A DNA stretch of 33,974 nt from Acidimicrobiia bacterium (GCA_029863385.1 JAOTVU010000037.1:1-33974); one strand, 5' to 3'. Counted from the first letter of the stretch, positions 13,232 to 24,235 are shown. The notes: generated from the sequence alone by a model not told the origin. Made by a program: numbers and translations.

Positions 13232-14047
13232 ATGTCTGACACCGCAACCGCAGTAGATGTCAAGCCGATCGTGAAAGGCCGAAACCTCGTCAAGACCTTC
13301 GGCCACGTGGTCGGTCTCAACCATGCCGATCTCGACCTGTTTCCCGGTGAGGTTCTGGCGGTCATCGGCGACAACGGCGCCGGCAAGTCGACCCTCATCA
13401 AATGCTTCTCCGGCGCCCATGTTCCCGAGGCGGGCACGATGGAGGTCGACGGACGGCCCGTCCACTTCCGCAGCACCAACGACGCCCGGGCAGCCGGTAT
13501 CGAGACGGTGTTCCAGACGCTGGCCGTCTCGCCGGCCCTCGACATCGCCACCAACCTGTTCCTCGGCCGGGAGCTACGCAAGCCGGGTCCGCTGGGTCAG
13601 TTCTTCCGGATGATGGACAAGAAGCAGATGCGGACCCAGGCCGCCCAGCAGCTTTCGGATCTCGGCATCTCCACCATGCAGGACATCACCCAGGCGGTGG
13701 AGACGCTGTCGGGCGGTCAGCGTCAGGCCGTCGCCGTGGCCCGGGCCGCAGCGTTCGGGTCGAAGGTGATCATCCTCGACGAGCCCACGGCTGCTCTTGG
13801 TGTGCGGGAGTCGGCTCGGGTTCTCCAGTTGATCCACGACCTGCGGGAAAAGGGGATGCCGGTGATCCTGATCTCCCACAACATGCCGCAGGTATTCGAG
13901 ATCGCCGATCGGATCCACGTGCAACGTCTGGGTCGCCGGGCCGCAGTGGTCACGCCGCAGTCCCACACCGCCAACGACGCCGTGGCCATCATGACCGGTG
14001 CCGTGCAGGTTCCGGAGGAAGAGCAACAGCTCGGACCCGTGCGGTAG
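13232..14047 (+). CDS. frcA: ABC transporter ATP-binding protein, FrcA-like
   Basis: A 271-residue single-domain ATPase. Walker A is GDNGAGKST (46-54), the signature LSGGQ (159-163), Walker B VIILDEP and the H-loop VILISHN. Most sugar importers of this permease class use a double-length ATPase (as RbsA); the single domain, with GIETVFQTLAVSPALDIATNLFLGRE and the tail RIHVQRLGRRAAVVTP, is characteristic of the fructose system FrcA. The start follows the permease stop by 3 nt, so translation is probably coupled. No fructokinase gene accompanies the operon, so the sugar must be phosphorylated by an enzyme encoded elsewhere. Confidence 0.9.
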   Translation: MSDTATAVDVKPIVKGRNLVKTFGHVVGLNHADLDLFPGEVLAVIGDNGAGKSTLIKCFSGAHVPEAGTMEVDGRPVHFRSTNDARAAGIETVFQTLAVSPALDIATNLFLGRELRKPGPLGQFFRMMDKKQMRTQAAQQLSDLGISTMQDITQAVETLSGGQRQAVAVARAAAFGSKVIILDEPTAALGVRESARVLQLIHDLREKGMPVILISHNMPQVFEIADRIHVQRLGRRAAVVTPQSHTANDAVAIMTGAVQVPEEEQQLGPVR

Positions 14048-14056
14048 TCGTCCGAT

Positions 14057-14111
14057 CCCGTTCTGCGGTTCCCCGGCCCATCTTTCGGGGGTTGCCGAGC
14101 CGCAGAACGGG
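14057..14111 (+). terminator. Hairpin after the frc operon
   Basis: CCCGTTCTGCGG (14057-14068) pairs perfectly with CCGCAGAACGGG (14100-14111). An inner CCCCG/CGGGG stem closes over the central stretch. It begins 9 nt after the frcA stop and lacks a U-run. Its layout recalls the hairpins at 23628 and 24677. Confidence 0.6.
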
Positions 14112-14171
14112 CCCAATCGGCCGTTGCCGATGGAATATCGCTCGAGGTGAACGGTTACGTTGAATACACCT

Positions 14172-15647
14172 ATGACCTCGACCGTGACCAAGCTGTTCGA
14201 CTTCGACAACACCCTGGCGAAGGCTCTGCCGGAGCTCGTGCTGCCGTGGCAGCCTGTCGAGGTGCCGAGCCCGGAGCTGGTGGCCGTCAACCGTGAGGTG
14301 GCGGCCGCTGTGTCGGTCGACGCCGATGCACTTGCCGGTGAGGCCGGCGTCGCCGTGCTGGCCGGCAACGCCGTTCCCGACGGCACCGAAACCGTTGCCA
14401 TGGCCTATGCCGGGCATCAGTTCGGATCATACTCGCCCCGTCTCGGCGATGGCCGGGCGCTACTGCTGGGCGAGGTGATCGACAGCGAGGGCAATCGGGT
14501 CGACCTCCACCTCAAAGGCTCCGGTCGGACCCCGTTCTCGCGGGGAGGCGACGGCAAGGCCACCGTCGGCCCCATGTTGCGGGAGTTCCTGATGGCCGAG
14601 GCCATGTACGCGCTCGGCGTCCCCACCGGTCGTGCGCTGGCCGTCGTCACCACCGGCGAGCAGATCCATCGCCAGAAGCCGGAACCGGGGGCGGTGCTGA
14701 CCAGGGTGGCGGCCAGCCACCTGCGGGTCGGCACGTTCGAGTACGCGGTGCGGCTCGAGGATCGATCGGTCGTACGACGGCTGGCTGATTACGCCATCGA
14801 ACGCCACTATCCCGACCTGGTCGGTGAGCCGTCACCCTCGATGGAGTTGCTGCGGTCGGTCATCGGAGTCCAGGCGTCGTTGATCGCCCGCTGGATGCTG
14901 GTCGGTTTCATCCACGGGGTGATGAACACCGACAACATGGCAATCTCCGGTGAGACGATCGACTACGGCCCCTGCGCGTTCATGGATCGCTACGACCAGC
15001 GCACCGTATACTCGTCGATCGATCATCAGGGCCGCTACGCGTTCGGTAATCAGCCGACGATTGCCCACTGGAACCTCACGCGTCTGGCCGAGACGCTGCT
15101 GCCCGTCATCGCCGAGGAGAACGGCGTCGAGCCCGAGGCGTTGATCCCGGTTCTGAGCGATGTGCTCGACACGTTCGGTGACCGTTTCCGCGCCGACTGG
15201 GCCGACGGGATGCGGGCCAAGTTGGGTTTGTCGGAGGCGGCCGACGGCGATGACGATCTGCTTCGTTCCCTGGTCGAGATGCTGCAGGAGCAACGTCTCG
15301 ACTACACGTCGTTCTTCCGGTCGCTGGCCCGGACACTCCGAGACGACGGGCCGGTACCGGAGGCGGCGGAGGCCTGGGTGGCGACGTGGCGGGAGCGGCT
15401 TGCCGCCGAGGGCCGTGACCCGGCCGAGGTTGCCGACGCGATGGACGCCGTCAACCCGATCTACATCCCTCGCAATCATCTCGTCGACGAGGCGCTGGCG
15501 GCGGCCGAGTTGGGCGACATGGAGCCGTTCGACACGCTCCTGTCGGTGCTGACCGATCCGTTTACCGAGCGTGACGGGCTCGACCGCTACGCCGAGCCGG
15601 CCCCCGAGGACTTCGACCGCACCTTCCGCACCTTCTGCGGTACTTGA
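14172..15647 (+). CDS. selO: SelO/YdiU family protein adenylyltransferase
   Basis: A 491-residue pseudokinase-fold enzyme of the SelO (YdiU) family, which transfers AMP from ATP to protein hydroxyl groups and is linked to redox stress. AYAGHQFGSYSPRLGDGRALLLGEV and DLHLKGSGRTPFSRGGDGKATVGPMLREFLMAEAMYALGVPT form the nucleotide-binding lobe. HGVMNTDNM (Asp254) and DYGPCAFMD (Asp264) carry the metal and catalytic residues. NPIYIPRNHLVDEAL is the conserved C-terminal block. Eukaryotic SELO has Sec near the C-terminus; here the protein ends FRTFCGT with a plain Cys (Cys489) and no TGA. ATG at 14172 gives the usual start; a TTG four codons upstream is possible. It converges on the ureohydrolase gene. 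Confidence 0.92.
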   Translation: MTSTVTKLFDFDNTLAKALPELVLPWQPVEVPSPELVAVNREVAAAVSVDADALAGEAGVAVLAGNAVPDGTETVAMAYAGHQFGSYSPRLGDGRALLLGEVIDSEGNRVDLHLKGSGRTPFSRGGDGKATVGPMLREFLMAEAMYALGVPTGRALAVVTTGEQIHRQKPEPGAVLTRVAASHLRVGTFEYAVRLEDRSVVRRLADYAIERHYPDLVGEPSPSMELLRSVIGVQASLIARWMLVGFIHGVMNTDNMAISGETIDYGPCAFMDRYDQRTVYSSIDHQGRYAFGNQPTIAHWNLTRLAETLLPVIAEENGVEPEALIPVLSDVLDTFGDRFRADWADGMRAKLGLSEAADGDDDLLRSLVEMLQEQRLDYTSFFRSLARTLRDDGPVPEAAEAWVATWRERLAAEGRDPAEVADAMDAVNPIYIPRNHLVDEALAAAELGDMEPFDTLLSVLTDPFTERDGLDRYAEPAPEDFDRTFRTFCGT

Positions 15648-15663
15648 CCCCGAACTGAAACTC

Positions 15664-15704
15664 TTCCTGAAGAATCCGCGCACTATGCGCGGATTCTTCA
15701 GGAA
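15664..15704. terminator. Perfect 19-bp hairpin shared by convergent genes
   Basis: TTCCTGAAGAATCCGCGCA (15664-15682) and its exact reverse complement (15686-15704) flank a 3-nt loop. It starts 17 nt after the selO stop. The minus-strand ureohydrolase stop codon (15698-15700) lies inside the right arm, so it can serve as a bidirectional terminator although the coding sequence enters it. Confidence 0.75.
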
Positions 15705-16582
15705 AACGTGGGGGAGGGCGACGGGAGAATGAGGACGCCGAGGAGTTCCCGCACCAGCTTGGCTCCGACCATGGCGGTGATGTCATGGATGTCGCGCTCA
15801 GGATTGATTTCGACGATGTCCGCCGCCACCACCTCGATGCCGTCGGCGGCCGCCATGGTCGCCAGCTGGTGCAGGCAGTCGACGAGCTGGCGGGTGGTCA
15901 TGCCTCCCGGTTCGTGATGGGAGACCCCCGGAGCGAAGGCCGGATCCAGCGCATCCATGTCGATGGTGACATAGACGGGGCCGGCCAGATCACCCGGCAG
16001 CCGACCGTCCCACGTCCGCAGCTCATGAACCTCGACCCCGAAGCGCTCGACCTGTTCGAGCTGGTGGGAGGTCATCGTCCGGATCCCGATCTGGACGAGA
16101 CGATCAGCCAAACCCTCCTCCATGATCCGGGCGAACGGGCAGGCGTGAGAATGGCGATCGCCGTCGAGCTCGTCGTACAGATCGGGATGGGCGTCGAAAT
16201 GTACGATGGTCAACCCCCGGTGGTTGGCGGCGACACCCTTGACGAGCGGCCACGTGACCATGTGGTCGCCGCCGATCGACAGCAAGCGCCCACCGTCGGC
16301 GGTGATGCCGGCCGAGGCCTCGGCAATCCGATCGAGTGTCGGCTCGACGTCCCCCGGTAGATCGAGATCGCCGAGGTCGGTCCAACGAGCCGGATCGACC
16401 TCGACACCGAGCTCGGTCCAGTAGTTGGCCGACCCGCCGTGGAGGACTCGCCGGACCTCCGTGGGAGCGCCGGCCGGTCCGCGGAGGAACGATGAGTGGG
16501 CGTCGTACGGCACGCCCAGCAGGCAGGTTCGCGAGGACGCCGATTCGGACTTGGAGCGTTGCTGATCAAACATGGCCTCCAT
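15698..16582 (-). CDS. Ureohydrolase (agmatinase/arginase family)
   Basis: A 294-residue binuclear-manganese ureohydrolase. LSIGGDHMVTWPL (His107), VHFDAHPDLYDELDGDRHSHACPF (Asp130, His132, Asp134) and VTIDMDALDPAFAPG (Asp208, Asp210) supply the six metal ligands. The substrate loop reads VSHHEPGGMTTRQL instead of the TGTPE-type loop of classical agmatinases, and DIVEINPERD closes the fold. Agmatine, arginine or another guanidino compound would be hydrolysed to urea, but the loop leaves the substrate open. Two ATGs three codons apart are possible; the longer one is given and neither has a clear Shine-Dalgarno. It is divergent from the amylopullulanase gene and convergent with selO. Confidence 0.88.
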   Translation of the reverse strand: MEAMFDQQRSKSESASSRTCLLGVPYDAHSSFLRGPAGAPTEVRRVLHGGSANYWTELGVEVDPARWTDLGDLDLPGDVEPTLDRIAEASAGITADGGRLLSIGGDHMVTWPLVKGVAANHRGLTIVHFDAHPDLYDELDGDRHSHACPFARIMEEGLADRLVQIGIRTMTSHQLEQVERFGVEVHELRTWDGRLPGDLAGPVYVTIDMDALDPAFAPGVSHHEPGGMTTRQLVDCLHQLATMAAADGIEVVAADIVEINPERDIHDITAMVGAKLVRELLGVLILPSPSPTFS

Positions 16583-16590
16583 GATGCCCG

Positions 16591-16634
16591 GGTGGCGGCG
16601 CCTGCTCGCGCCACCGGTCAGGGCCCCGTGACCG
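16591..16634. promoter_or_regulatory. Two adjacent inverted repeats between divergent genes
   Basis: GGTGGCG (16591-16597) pairs with CGCCACC (16609-16615), and CGGTCA (16615-16620) with TGACCG (16629-16634). They lie just upstream of the ureohydrolase start and about 150 nt before the amylopullulanase gene. They may be operator sites; no regulator is adjacent. Confidence 0.3.
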
Positions 16635-16780
16635 CGCTGCTACGGCTTGTACGGTCGACGGGGCGGTGGACGACCTGCACAGCGGTGGTTTCCGGTTCAA
16701 ACGGATCCCCGACGGGTTTGCCCTAGGCTCCGCGGCCGGATACGGTCGCGACTACCGCCGATACACCTGCAGGGGGCTCC

Positions 16781-19700
16781 ATGTCGTTGAATCGTGTCCG
16801 GGTGCGAGTACTGGCCGTGGCAACCTTGGCGGCGGGCCTGGCCGCCGTGCCGCTCAGCCCGACCGCCGCCGATCACACGCCGACTCCCACGTCGGTGACC
16901 GTGGCCGGAAGTCTGCAGGAGGAGTTGGGCTGTCCCGGTGACTGGCAGCCCGAGTGCGCCGTCACCCATCTGGGCTACGAGGCCGATTCCGACGTCTGGT
17001 CCGGCACCTTCACGGTGCCCGCCGGTGCCTGGGAATACAAAGCCCCGTTGAACGATTCGTGGGACGAGAACTACGGCGCCAACGCCGTCCGGGACGGCGC
17101 CAACATTCCGCTCGATCTGGCCGCCGACACCGACGTCACGTTCTACTACTCCCACAACACCCACTGGATCACCGACGACGTCAACGATCGTATCGTCACC
17201 GCCCCCGGCAGCTACCAGGCCGCCGTCGGCTGCCCCGGTGACTGGCAGCCCGAGTGCATGCGATCCTGGCTCCAGGACCCCGACGGCGACGACGTCTACA
17301 CCTTCACCACCACCGCCATCCCCGCCGGCTCCTACGAGGCCAAGGCCGCGGTCAATCGGAGCTGGGATGAGAACTACGGCGTCGGCGGCGTGGCCAACGG
17401 ACCCAACATCGCCTTCACCGTCGGCGCCGGGCAGGCCGTCACGTTCTCGTTCGACTCGGCCACCAACGTCTTGACCATCGACACCGGTGAGAGCCCCTAC
17501 TCCGACACCGTCGAACCCGGTGACGAGGCACTGGTGGCGGCACCCGTCCGCCCCGAATCCGACGAGTCGGTCTACTTCGTGATGACCGACCGGTTCGCCA
17601 ACGGCGACACCAACAACGACGCGGCCGGGCTGACCGGCGATCGCCTCGACCACGGGTTCGATCCCACCGACAAGGGTTATCACCACGGCGGTGACATCGC
17701 CGGCCTCCAGGCTCAGCTCGACTACATCGAGGGTCTCGGCGTGAGCGCCATCTGGATCACCCCACCGTTCAAGAACGACTACATCCAGGGACCCGGCGCC
17801 GAGGTGTCCTCGTCGTATCACGGCTACTGGCAGATCGACTTCACCCAGATCGATCCCCACTACGGCACCAACGCCGAGATGCAGGCCTTCATCGCCGACG
17901 CCCACTCCCGCGGCATCAAAGTGCTGTTCGACGTGGTGCTCAACCACACCGGCGATCTCATCGACTACGTCGAGGGATCAACCCCGCTGTACCGGAACAA
18001 GACCGACTTCCCCTACCTCGACGCCACCGGTGCCGAGTTCGACGACCGTGACTTCGAGGGCACCGGCACCTTCCCCGAGCTCGACCCGGCCACCAGCTTC
18101 CCCTACACCCCGATCGTCACCGAGGCCACCAAGGCACCCGATTGGCTCAACAATCCGATCTACTACCACAACCGGGGCGACTCCACCTTCGCCGGTGAGA
18201 ACAGCCAGTACGGCGACTTCTTCGGCCTCGACGACCTGTTCCACGAGCACCCCGACGTGGTCGCAGGCATGATCGACATCCACACCCAAATGATCGACAC
18301 GTTCGATGTCGACGGGTTCCGGGTCGACACCGTCAAGCACGTGTCCGACGGCTTCTGGGAGGCCTGGGTTCCCGCCGTGCTCGACCACGCAGCGGCCGCC
18401 GGCAAAAACGACTTCGTGATGTTCGGCGAGGTGTTCGGGGAGACTCACCAGTTCCGCTCCCGCTACTCGACCGAACTCGACTTCCCGGGCACGCTCGACT
18501 TCGGGTTCAACGGCAACGCCTACCGGTTCGCCGCCAACTCGGCGCCCACCAACGAGCTGACCGCCTTCTTCGCCACCGACGACTGGTACACCGACACCGA
18601 CTCCAACGCCCATGACCTGGCCAAGTTCATGGGCAACCACGACATCGGCCGCCTCGCGCTCGAGGTCGTCAACCTCAACGGTGGCGCCACCGACGGCGAA
18701 CTCGTCGCCCGGCTCGAGATCGCCCAGGCCCTGAACTGGCTGACCCGGGGCCTCCCCGTTGTCTACTACGGCGACGAGCAGGGTTTCGTCGGCGACGGCG
18801 GAGATCAGGACGCCCGGCAGGACATGATGCCCTCGCAGGTCGCCACCTACAACAACGACGATCTGATCGGCACCGACGCCACCACGGCCGACTCGAACTT
18901 CGACACCACCCATCCGCTGTACCAGGCGATCGCCGACCTTGCTGCCGTGCGGGAGGCCAACCCGGCGCTGCAGACCGGGGCCCAGATCGTGCGCTCCTCG
19001 TCCGGCTCGGCCGGTATCTTCGCCTTCAGCCGCGTCCAGCCGGGCGGAACCGGCAACGAGTACGTGGTGGCCATCAACAACGCCGAGTCCGAGCAGTCGG
19101 CCACGTTCGCCACCGACACGGCGTCGTCGGGCTGGACTGCGGTCGCCCCGGCGTCGGCACCGGCGCTCACCTCCGATGGCGACGGCAACCTGACCGTCAC
19201 CGTCCCGGCGCTGAGCTGGGTGGTCTATCGGGCTGGTTCGCTGCTGACCGCGGGCGCATCGGCCGAAGGTTTCGCCATCGCCATGACCGCTCCCGCCGAG
19301 GGCGCGGAGGTGGTGGGTCGGGCCGAGGTCGGCGCCGACCTGCTCGACGACCGCTACGCCGAGGTCACGTTCGCCGTGTCGGTCGACGGTGGGCCGTACG
19401 AGGTGATCGGGACCGACGACAACGCCAACTACAACGTCTATCACGACGTCAGTGGCTACGCCGTCGGGTCCACGGTCACGTTCAAGGCCATCGCCCGCGA
19501 CGCCGGCGGCAATCTGGTGTCGAACACCGTCTCCGCCGTGGTCGGCGAAGAGGTCGTACCGCCTCCGCCCGGTGGTGGCGACGCGGCCTATGCCATCATC
19601 CACTACCAGCGCTCCGACGGTGACTACGGCGATCATACGACGGGCGACTTCAACGACTTCTGGGGTCTGCACCTCTGGGGTGATGCCATCGACCCATCCG

Positions 19701-22700
19701 AGGTCACCGAGTGGCCGAGCCCGAAGCCGTTCCTCGGCGAGGACGAATACGGCCGGTTTGCCTGGATCAAACTCGCCGAGGGGGCCAGCGCCACCGACAT
19801 CAACTTCATCGTCCATCGGGGCGACACCAAGGACGGCACCGACGCCGATCGGTTCTTCGACGCCGGCGCCAATCCCGAGATCTGGCTCAAACAGGACGAC
19901 GGCAACACCTACACAACCCAGGCCGACGCCCAGGGGTACGTGACCATCCACTACCAGCGACCCGACGGCGACTACGGCGACCCGACCTCGTCGGACTTCA
20001 ACGACTACTGGGGCTTGCACCTGTGGGGCGACGCCATCGATCCGTCGGAGGCCACCGAGTGGACCGGAGCCAAGCCGTTCGACGGTATCGACGACTATGG
20101 CGCCTACTGGAACGTGGCGGTGGTCGATACCTCCCAGCCGGTCAACTTCATCATTCATCGGGGCGACGCCAAAGACCCCGGCCCCGACCAGTCGATGATC
20201 CCGGCCGATGACGCGTCGATCTGGATCCAGTCGGGTGACGAGGTGATCTACGGCGCCCGGGGGGCGGCCGAGGACTTCGCCACCATTCACTATCACCGCG
20301 ACGACGGTGACTACGGCGATCCCTCCAGCGTCGACTTCAACGACTTCTGGGGCCTCCACCTCTGGGTGGGCGCGGCCGAGCCGAACCCGTCGTGGCAGCA
20401 GCCCATGAAGCCGACCGGGTTCGACCTGTTCGGACCGTACTGGCAGGTGCCTCTGGTCGACGGCGCTCCCGAGCTCGCCCACATCATCCACCGGGGCGAC
20501 ACGAAGGACCCCGGTCCCGATCAGTTCCTGACCTTCTCCGTCTACGATCACGAGGTTTGGCAGTTGGAGAACGCCGATCCGAATTCGCCCTACATCATTC
20601 CCGTGCCCGGTGGCGGGGGAGGAGGTGGCCCGACCGGCAACCTGAACGAGCAGCGGGCCCACTGGGCCGACGCCACGACCATCGTGTGGGATCCGGGCGA
20701 CGGGGCGGCCGTGCCTGGCGGCCAAGCCGAACTGTGTGGTGCCGTGGCCGGGGGCATGTCCTTGAGCGACACCGGCCTGAACGGCGCCGACACCTGCATT
20801 GCTCTGACCGCCGGTTCCGCCTACCCGTCCGACATCGACGGTCAGCTCCACCTCGGCGGACGTCCGACCTGGACCATCGACGCCGCCGACGCGGCGTTGG
20901 TGCCGGTGCTCCTGACGGGGCAGGTGGCTGTGGTCGCCCTCGACGGTGACGGCAACCGGGTCAACGCCGCCGGTCTCCAGATCGCCGGTGTGCTCGACGA
21001 TCTCTACGCCACCGGCACCGAGTTGGGTGTTGTCTGGTCGTCGGCGTCGCTGCCGGCAACCCCGCCGCTGCCGACGCTGAAGCTGTGGGCGCCGACCGCC
21101 ACGTCGGTCGCTCTGCGCGTCTACGACGGTCCGACCGGGACCGACTACGAGACGATCGCCATGACCCGGGGCAGCGCTGATGAGGCCGGCGTGTGGTCGG
21201 CGACCGGTGAGGCCGACTGGAACGGCAAGTACTACCTGTACGAGGTCGAGGTCTACGTCCCGTCGCTCGATGCGATCGAGATCAACCTGGTCACCGACCC
21301 CTACTCGTTGTCGCTGGCCCGCAACTCCACCCGCAGTCAGATCGTGGATCTGGCCGACCCGGATCTGGCCCCGGCCGGGTGGGCGGACACGGCCAAGCCG
21401 CCGCTCGGATCCTTCGAGCAGGCCTCGGTCTACGAGCTGCATGTCCGCGATTTCTCGATCCGCGACGAATCGGTACCGGCCGGTGATCGGGGCACGTTCG
21501 CCGCGTTCACCCACGAGAACTCCGACGGGATGCAGCATCTCTCCGCCCTGGCCGACGCCGGGCTGACCCACGTGCATCTGCTGCCGGTGTTCGACATCGC
21601 CACGATCGACGAGGATCCGGCGGCTCGGACCGAACCCGACTGGGCGACGCTCGGGTCGTTCCCGCCGGACTCCGATCAGCAGCAGGCGCTGATCTCGCCG
21701 ATCCGTGACGACGACGGCTTCAACTGGGGTTACGACCCGTTCCACTACACGGTGCCCGAGGGTTCCTACTCCACCGACCCCCAGGGGCCCACCCGGATCA
21801 CCGAGTTCCGTGAGATGGTGCAGTCGCTCAACGGCACCGGGCTGCGGGTGGTGATGGACGTTGTCTACAACCACACCAACGCGGCCGGACAAGCCGACAA
21901 GTCGGTGCTCGACCGGATCGTGCCCGGCTACTACCACCGCCTCGACGAGGCCGGTACGGTCACCACCTCCACCTGTTGCCCCAACACCGCCACCGAACAC
22001 GCCATGATGGGCAAGCTCATGGTCGACTCGGTGGTGACCTGGGCGAAGCAGTACAAGGTCGACGGCTTCCGCTTCGACCTGATGGGCCACCACTCCAAGG
22101 CCAACATGCTGGCCGTGAGGGCCGCCCTCGACGAACTGACCGAAGCCGACGACGGCGTCGACGGCTCCAAGATCCTCATCTACGGCGAGGGCTGGAACTT
22201 CGGTGAGGTGGCCGACAACGCCCGCTTCGAGCAGGCCTCCCAGCTCAACCTGGGAGGCACCGGTATCGCCACCTTCTCCGACCGGCTGCGAGACGCTGTG
22301 CGGGGCGGCGGACCGTTCGACGGCGGCGATGCCCTGGTCGTCAACCAGGGCTGGCTCAACGGCCTGTGGTACGACCCCAACGCCTCGGCCATGCCGCAGG
22401 CGCAGGCGCTCGATCGGCTGCTGCTGGCGGCCGACCAGATCCGGGTCGGGCTCGCCGGCAACCTGGCCGACTACGAGTTCGTCGATCGAACCGGGGCCAC
22501 GGTCACCGGGTCCCAGATCGACTACAACGGCTCCCCGGCCGGCTACACCGCCGACCCCCAGGAGAATGTCGTCTACATCGCGGCCCACGACAACCAGACC
22601 CTGTTCGACATCGGGCAATACCACCACCCGCTGTCGACCTCGACCGCCGACCGGGCCCGAGCCCAGAACGTCGGCAACGCCGTGGTGGCACTGGGTCAAG

Positions 22701-23620
22701 GTGTGTCGTTCTACCACGCCGGTCAGGACATGCTGCGGTCGAAGTCGATGGACCGTGACTCGTACAACTCCGGTGACTGGTTCAACCGGCTCGACTTCAC
22801 CTACCAGACCAACAACTGGGGTGCAGGGTTGCCGGTCGAGGAGGTGAACGGCGACAACTGGTATCTGATCCAGCCCCGCCTGGCCGACCCGGCGCTGAAG
22901 CCGACGTCGGACGACATCGAGTTCAACGCCGCAGTCACCCGGGAGTGGCTGCAGATCCGCACCAGCACGCCGCTGTTCTCGCTGCCGTCTGCGACCGCCG
23001 TGCAGGACGCCGTGAGCTTCACCAACACCGGCCCCGACCAGACCCCCGGTCTGATCGCCATGTCGATCGACGACGTCGGCGGCGTCGACGACGAGGCCAC
23101 GGGAGTCGTGGTGCTGTTCAACCCGACGACGTCACCGGTCGAGCACACGATCGCGGAGGTCGCCGGCTCCCGGGCTCAGCTGCATCCGGTACTGGCCGGG
23201 TCGGTCGACGAGGTCGTCCGCACCGCCTCCTTCGACGACGCCACCGGCACCTTCACCGTCCCCGCTCGCACCGCGGCGGTGTTCGTGGTCCCCGAACCCG
23301 ACGTCACGCCGCCGACGGTGACCGCGGCGCTGGAGCTGGTCCAGCAACGCGGTCGGAACGGTGTCTATCGGGTCGTGGCGTCGTGTGTCGACACCGGAGG
23401 TGTCTCCAGCGCTGATGGCGGCGTCGTGGCCGAGTTCTCGGCCGAGCTCAACGGGGTGCCGGTGATCGACGGCCAGGAGGTCTTCCTCATCCAGCGGCCG
23501 GGTCAGCAGAAGGTCATCGACAACGGACCCCAGGTCACCATTCAGGCGCCGTCGTTCGAACTGGTCGTCACCTGTACCGACGCCTGGGGCAACACCACCA
23601 CCGAACGAATCACCCCCTAA
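16781..23620 (+). CDS. Secreted amylopullulanase: two GH13 catalytic domains, X25 and CBM41 modules
   Basis: A 2279-residue exported enzyme for alpha-glucan breakdown. Modules in order: signal peptide (1 to about 30); two X25-type repeats (about 37-245, each with CPGDWQPEC and RSWDENYG-like blocks); a GH13 alpha-amylase domain from about 263 with D384VVLNH, DGFRVD516, GEVFGE (E550) and GNHD621; an all-beta C-domain and an Ig-like segment; three CBM41-type repeats (about 937-1050, 1054-1165, 1167-1275; HYQR-DGDYGD and [10 protein letters not shown]); a Gly-rich linker; a pullulanase N-domain and CBM48-like domain; and a second GH13 domain with FNWGYDP (1647-1653), D1693VVYNH, DGFRFD1766, YGEGWN (E1803) and AAHDNQ (D1937). 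Both catalytic triads are intact. The second domain fits type I pullulanase, with Phe for Tyr in YNWGYDP. No LPxTG anchor is present. ATG has AGGGGGC 5 nt upstream. Confidence 0.92.
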   Translation: MSLNRVRVRVLAVATLAAGLAAVPLSPTAADHTPTPTSVTVAGSLQEELGCPGDWQPECAVTHLGYEADSDVWSGTFTVPAGAWEYKAPLNDSWDENYGANAVRDGANIPLDLAADTDVTFYYSHNTHWITDDVNDRIVTAPGSYQAAVGCPGDWQPECMRSWLQDPDGDDVYTFTTTAIPAGSYEAKAAVNRSWDENYGVGGVANGPNIAFTVGAGQAVTFSFDSATNVLTIDTGESPYSDTVEPGDEALVAAPVRPESDESVYFVMTDRFANGDTNNDAAGLTGDRLDHGFDPTDKGYHHGGDIAGLQAQLDYIEGLGVSAIWITPPFKNDYIQGPGAEVSSSYHGYWQIDFTQIDPHYGTNAEMQAFIADAHSRGIKVLFDVVLNHTGDLIDYVEGSTPLYRNKTDFPYLDATGAEFDDRDFEGTGTFPELDPATSFPYTPIVTEATKAPDWLNNPIYYHNRGDSTFAGENSQYGDFFGLDDLFHEHPDVVAGMIDIHTQMIDTFDVDGFRVDTVKHVSDGFWEAWVPAVLDHAAAAGKNDFVMFGEVFGETHQFRSRYSTELDFPGTLDFGFNGNAYRFAANSAPTNELTAFFATDDWYTDTDSNAHDLAKFMGNHDIGRLALEVVNLNGGATDGELVARLEIAQALNWLTRGLPVVYYGDEQGFVGDGGDQDARQDMMPSQVATYNNDDLIGTDATTADSNFDTTHPLYQAIADLAAVREANPALQTGAQIVRSSSGSAGIFAFSRVQPGGTGNEYVVAINNAESEQSATFATDTASSGWTAVAPASAPALTSDGDGNLTVTVPALSWVVYRAGSLLTAGASAEGFAIAMTAPAEGAEVVGRAEVGADLLDDRYAEVTFAVSVDGGPYEVIGTDDNANYNVYHDVSGYAVGSTVTFKAIARDAGGNLVSNTVSAVVGEEVVPPPPGGGDAAYAIIHYQRSDGDYGDHTTGDFNDFWGLHLWGDAIDPSEVTEWPSPKPFLGEDEYGRFAWIKLAEGASATDINFIVHRGDTKDGTDADRFFDAGANPEIWLKQDDGNTYTTQADAQGYVTIHYQRPDGDYGDPTSSDFNDYWGLHLWGDAIDPSEATEWTGAKPFDGIDDYGAYWNVAVVDTSQPVNFIIHRGDAKDPGPDQSMIPADDASIWIQSGDEVIYGARGAAEDFATIHYHRDDGDYGDPSSVDFNDFWGLHLWVGAAEPNPSWQQPMKPTGFDLFGPYWQVPLVDGAPELAHIIHRGDTKDPGPDQFLTFSVYDHEVWQLENADPNSPYIIPVPGGGGGGGPTGNLNEQRAHWADATTIVWDPGDGAAVPGGQAELCGAVAGGMSLSDTGLNGADTCIALTAGSAYPSDIDGQLHLGGRPTWTIDAADAALVPVLLTGQVAVVALDGDGNRVNAAGLQIAGVLDDLYATGTELGVVWSSASLPATPPLPTLKLWAPTATSVALRVYDGPTGTDYETIAMTRGSADEAGVWSATGEADWNGKYYLYEVEVYVPSLDAIEINLVTDPYSLSLARNSTRSQIVDLADPDLAPAGWADTAKPPLGSFEQASVYELHVRDFSIRDESVPAGDRGTFAAFTHENSDGMQHLSALADAGLTHVHLLPVFDIATIDEDPAARTEPDWATLGSFPPDSDQQQALISPIRDDDGFNWGYDPFHYTVPEGSYSTDPQGPTRITEFREMVQSLNGTGLRVVMDVVYNHTNAAGQADKSVLDRIVPGYYHRLDEAGTVTTSTCCPNTATEHAMMGKLMVDSVVTWAKQYKVDGFRFDLMGHHSKANMLAVRAALDELTEADDGVDGSKILIYGEGWNFGEVADNARFEQASQLNLGGTGIATFSDRLRDAVRGGGPFDGGDALVVNQGWLNGLWYDPNASAMPQAQALDRLLLAADQIRVGLAGNLADYEFVDRTGATVTGSQIDYNGSPAGYTADPQENVVYIAAHDNQTLFDIGQYHHPLSTSTADRARAQNVGNAVVALGQGVSFYHAGQDMLRSKSMDRDSYNSGDWFNRLDFTYQTNNWGAGLPVEEVNGDNWYLIQPRLADPALKPTSDDIEFNAAVTREWLQIRTSTPLFSLPSATAVQDAVSFTNTGPDQTPGLIAMSIDDVGGVDDEATGVVVLFNPTTSPVEHTIAEVAGSRAQLHPVLAGSVDEVVRTASFDDATGTFTVPARTAAVFVVPEPDVTPPTVTAALELVQQRGRNGVYRVVASCVDTGGVSSADGGVVAEFSAELNGVPVIDGQEVFLIQRPGQQKVIDNGPQVTIQAPSFELVVTCTDAWGNTTTERITP

Positions 23621-23627
23621 CCCGGTG

Positions 23628-23669
23628 CTGTGCGCTCCAGGCCCGGAAGCTCGGGCCTGGAGCGCACAG
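23628..23669. terminator. Perfect 18-bp hairpin after the amylopullulanase gene
   Basis: CTGTGCGCTCCAGGCCCG (23628-23645) and its exact reverse complement (23652-23669) flank a 6-nt loop. It begins 8 nt after the stop codon and lacks a strong T-run. Its left arm is nearly the same as that of the hairpin at 24677. Confidence 0.7.
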
Positions 23670-23689
23670 TTGGCGGTTCCACGGAGCAC

Positions 23690-23695
23690 TACCGT
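23690..23695 (+). promoter_or_regulatory. Leaderless -10 box of the VOC gene
   Basis: TACCGT lies 7 nt before the ATG at 23703, with no Shine-Dalgarno, matching the TANNNT layout of leaderless genes. It sits only 20 nt past the preceding terminator-like hairpin. Confidence 0.5.
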
Positions 23696-23702
23696 TGAGG
23701 CC

Positions 23703-24125
23703 ATGGAGCAACGACTGTCGATCATCACGCTGGCCGTGGCCGATCTGGCCGTGTCACGGGCGTTCTACGGGGACGTCTTCGGCTGGGTCGAGATCGAACC
23801 CCCTGCCGACGAGATCGCCTTCTTCCAACTACCCGGTCTCCAGTTCGCGCTCTATCCGGCTGCGGCCATGGCCGCCGAACACAACGGTCCTGTCGGCGCA
23901 CCCCAGGGGTTCACGCTGGCCTACAACGTCAACTCGAAAGCCGAGGTCGACGAGGTCTACGCCCAGGTGACCGGTCGGGGAGCGACGTCGCTGAAGGCGC
24001 CGGAAGAGGTGTTCTGGGGTGGCTACTCATGCTACGTCGCAGGCCCTGACGGTGAGCAGTGGGAGATCGCCCACAACCCGTTCACCGCGGTCAACGAAGA
24101 CGGAACCTACGGCGCCTGGCGTTGA
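23703..24125 (+). CDS. VOC (glyoxalase/bleomycin-resistance) family protein
   Basis: A 140-residue protein with the paired beta-alpha-beta-beta-beta units of the vicinal-oxygen-chelate fold. The first module is LSIITLAVADLAVSRAFYGDVFGWVEIE; the second is GFTLAYNVNSKAEVDEVYAQVTGRGATSLKAPEEVFWGG, ending YSCYVAGPDGEQWEIAHNPF, where the Glu is the usual C-terminal metal ligand position. The start is placed at the ATG opening the first strand; the frame further upstream runs through the hairpin. VOC proteins range from glyoxalases to dioxygenases and antibiotic-binding proteins, so the activity is not assigned. Confidence 0.85.
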   Translation: MEQRLSIITLAVADLAVSRAFYGDVFGWVEIEPPADEIAFFQLPGLQFALYPAAAMAAEHNGPVGAPQGFTLAYNVNSKAEVDEVYAQVTGRGATSLKAPEEVFWGGYSCYVAGPDGEQWEIAHNPFTAVNEDGTYGAWR

Positions 24126-24235
24126 CGTCCTCCGTCAGTCTGTCCCACCGGATCAGGCTGCCTGGATCGGTTCGATGTTCGGGCATAAACTCGCCAACTC
24201 CGGAACATCAGCCGACCATGAGGAGACCGGGATCG

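Noticed and set aside
12173-13465. A 430-codon minus-strand frame over frcC
   Set aside because: Asp/His/Gly-rich composition with no domain; the opposite strand encodes a clear permease.
14172-15647. SelO itself as a second selenoprotein
   Set aside because: The C-terminal residue position holds a normal Cys codon and the frame ends at TGA immediately after Thr, with no homologous sequence beyond.
16697-17947. A 416-codon minus-strand frame over the start of the amylopullulanase gene
   Set aside because: Gly/Val-rich repetitive translation, no family motif; a shadow of the X25 and amylase coding sequence.
17978-22717. A 1579-codon open frame on the minus strand, antisense to the amylopullulanase gene
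   Set aside because: It mirrors the GC-rich codon pattern of the sense gene, shows no domain (Val/Gly/Arg/His-rich low complexity), while the plus strand has complete GH13 and CBM41 motifs.
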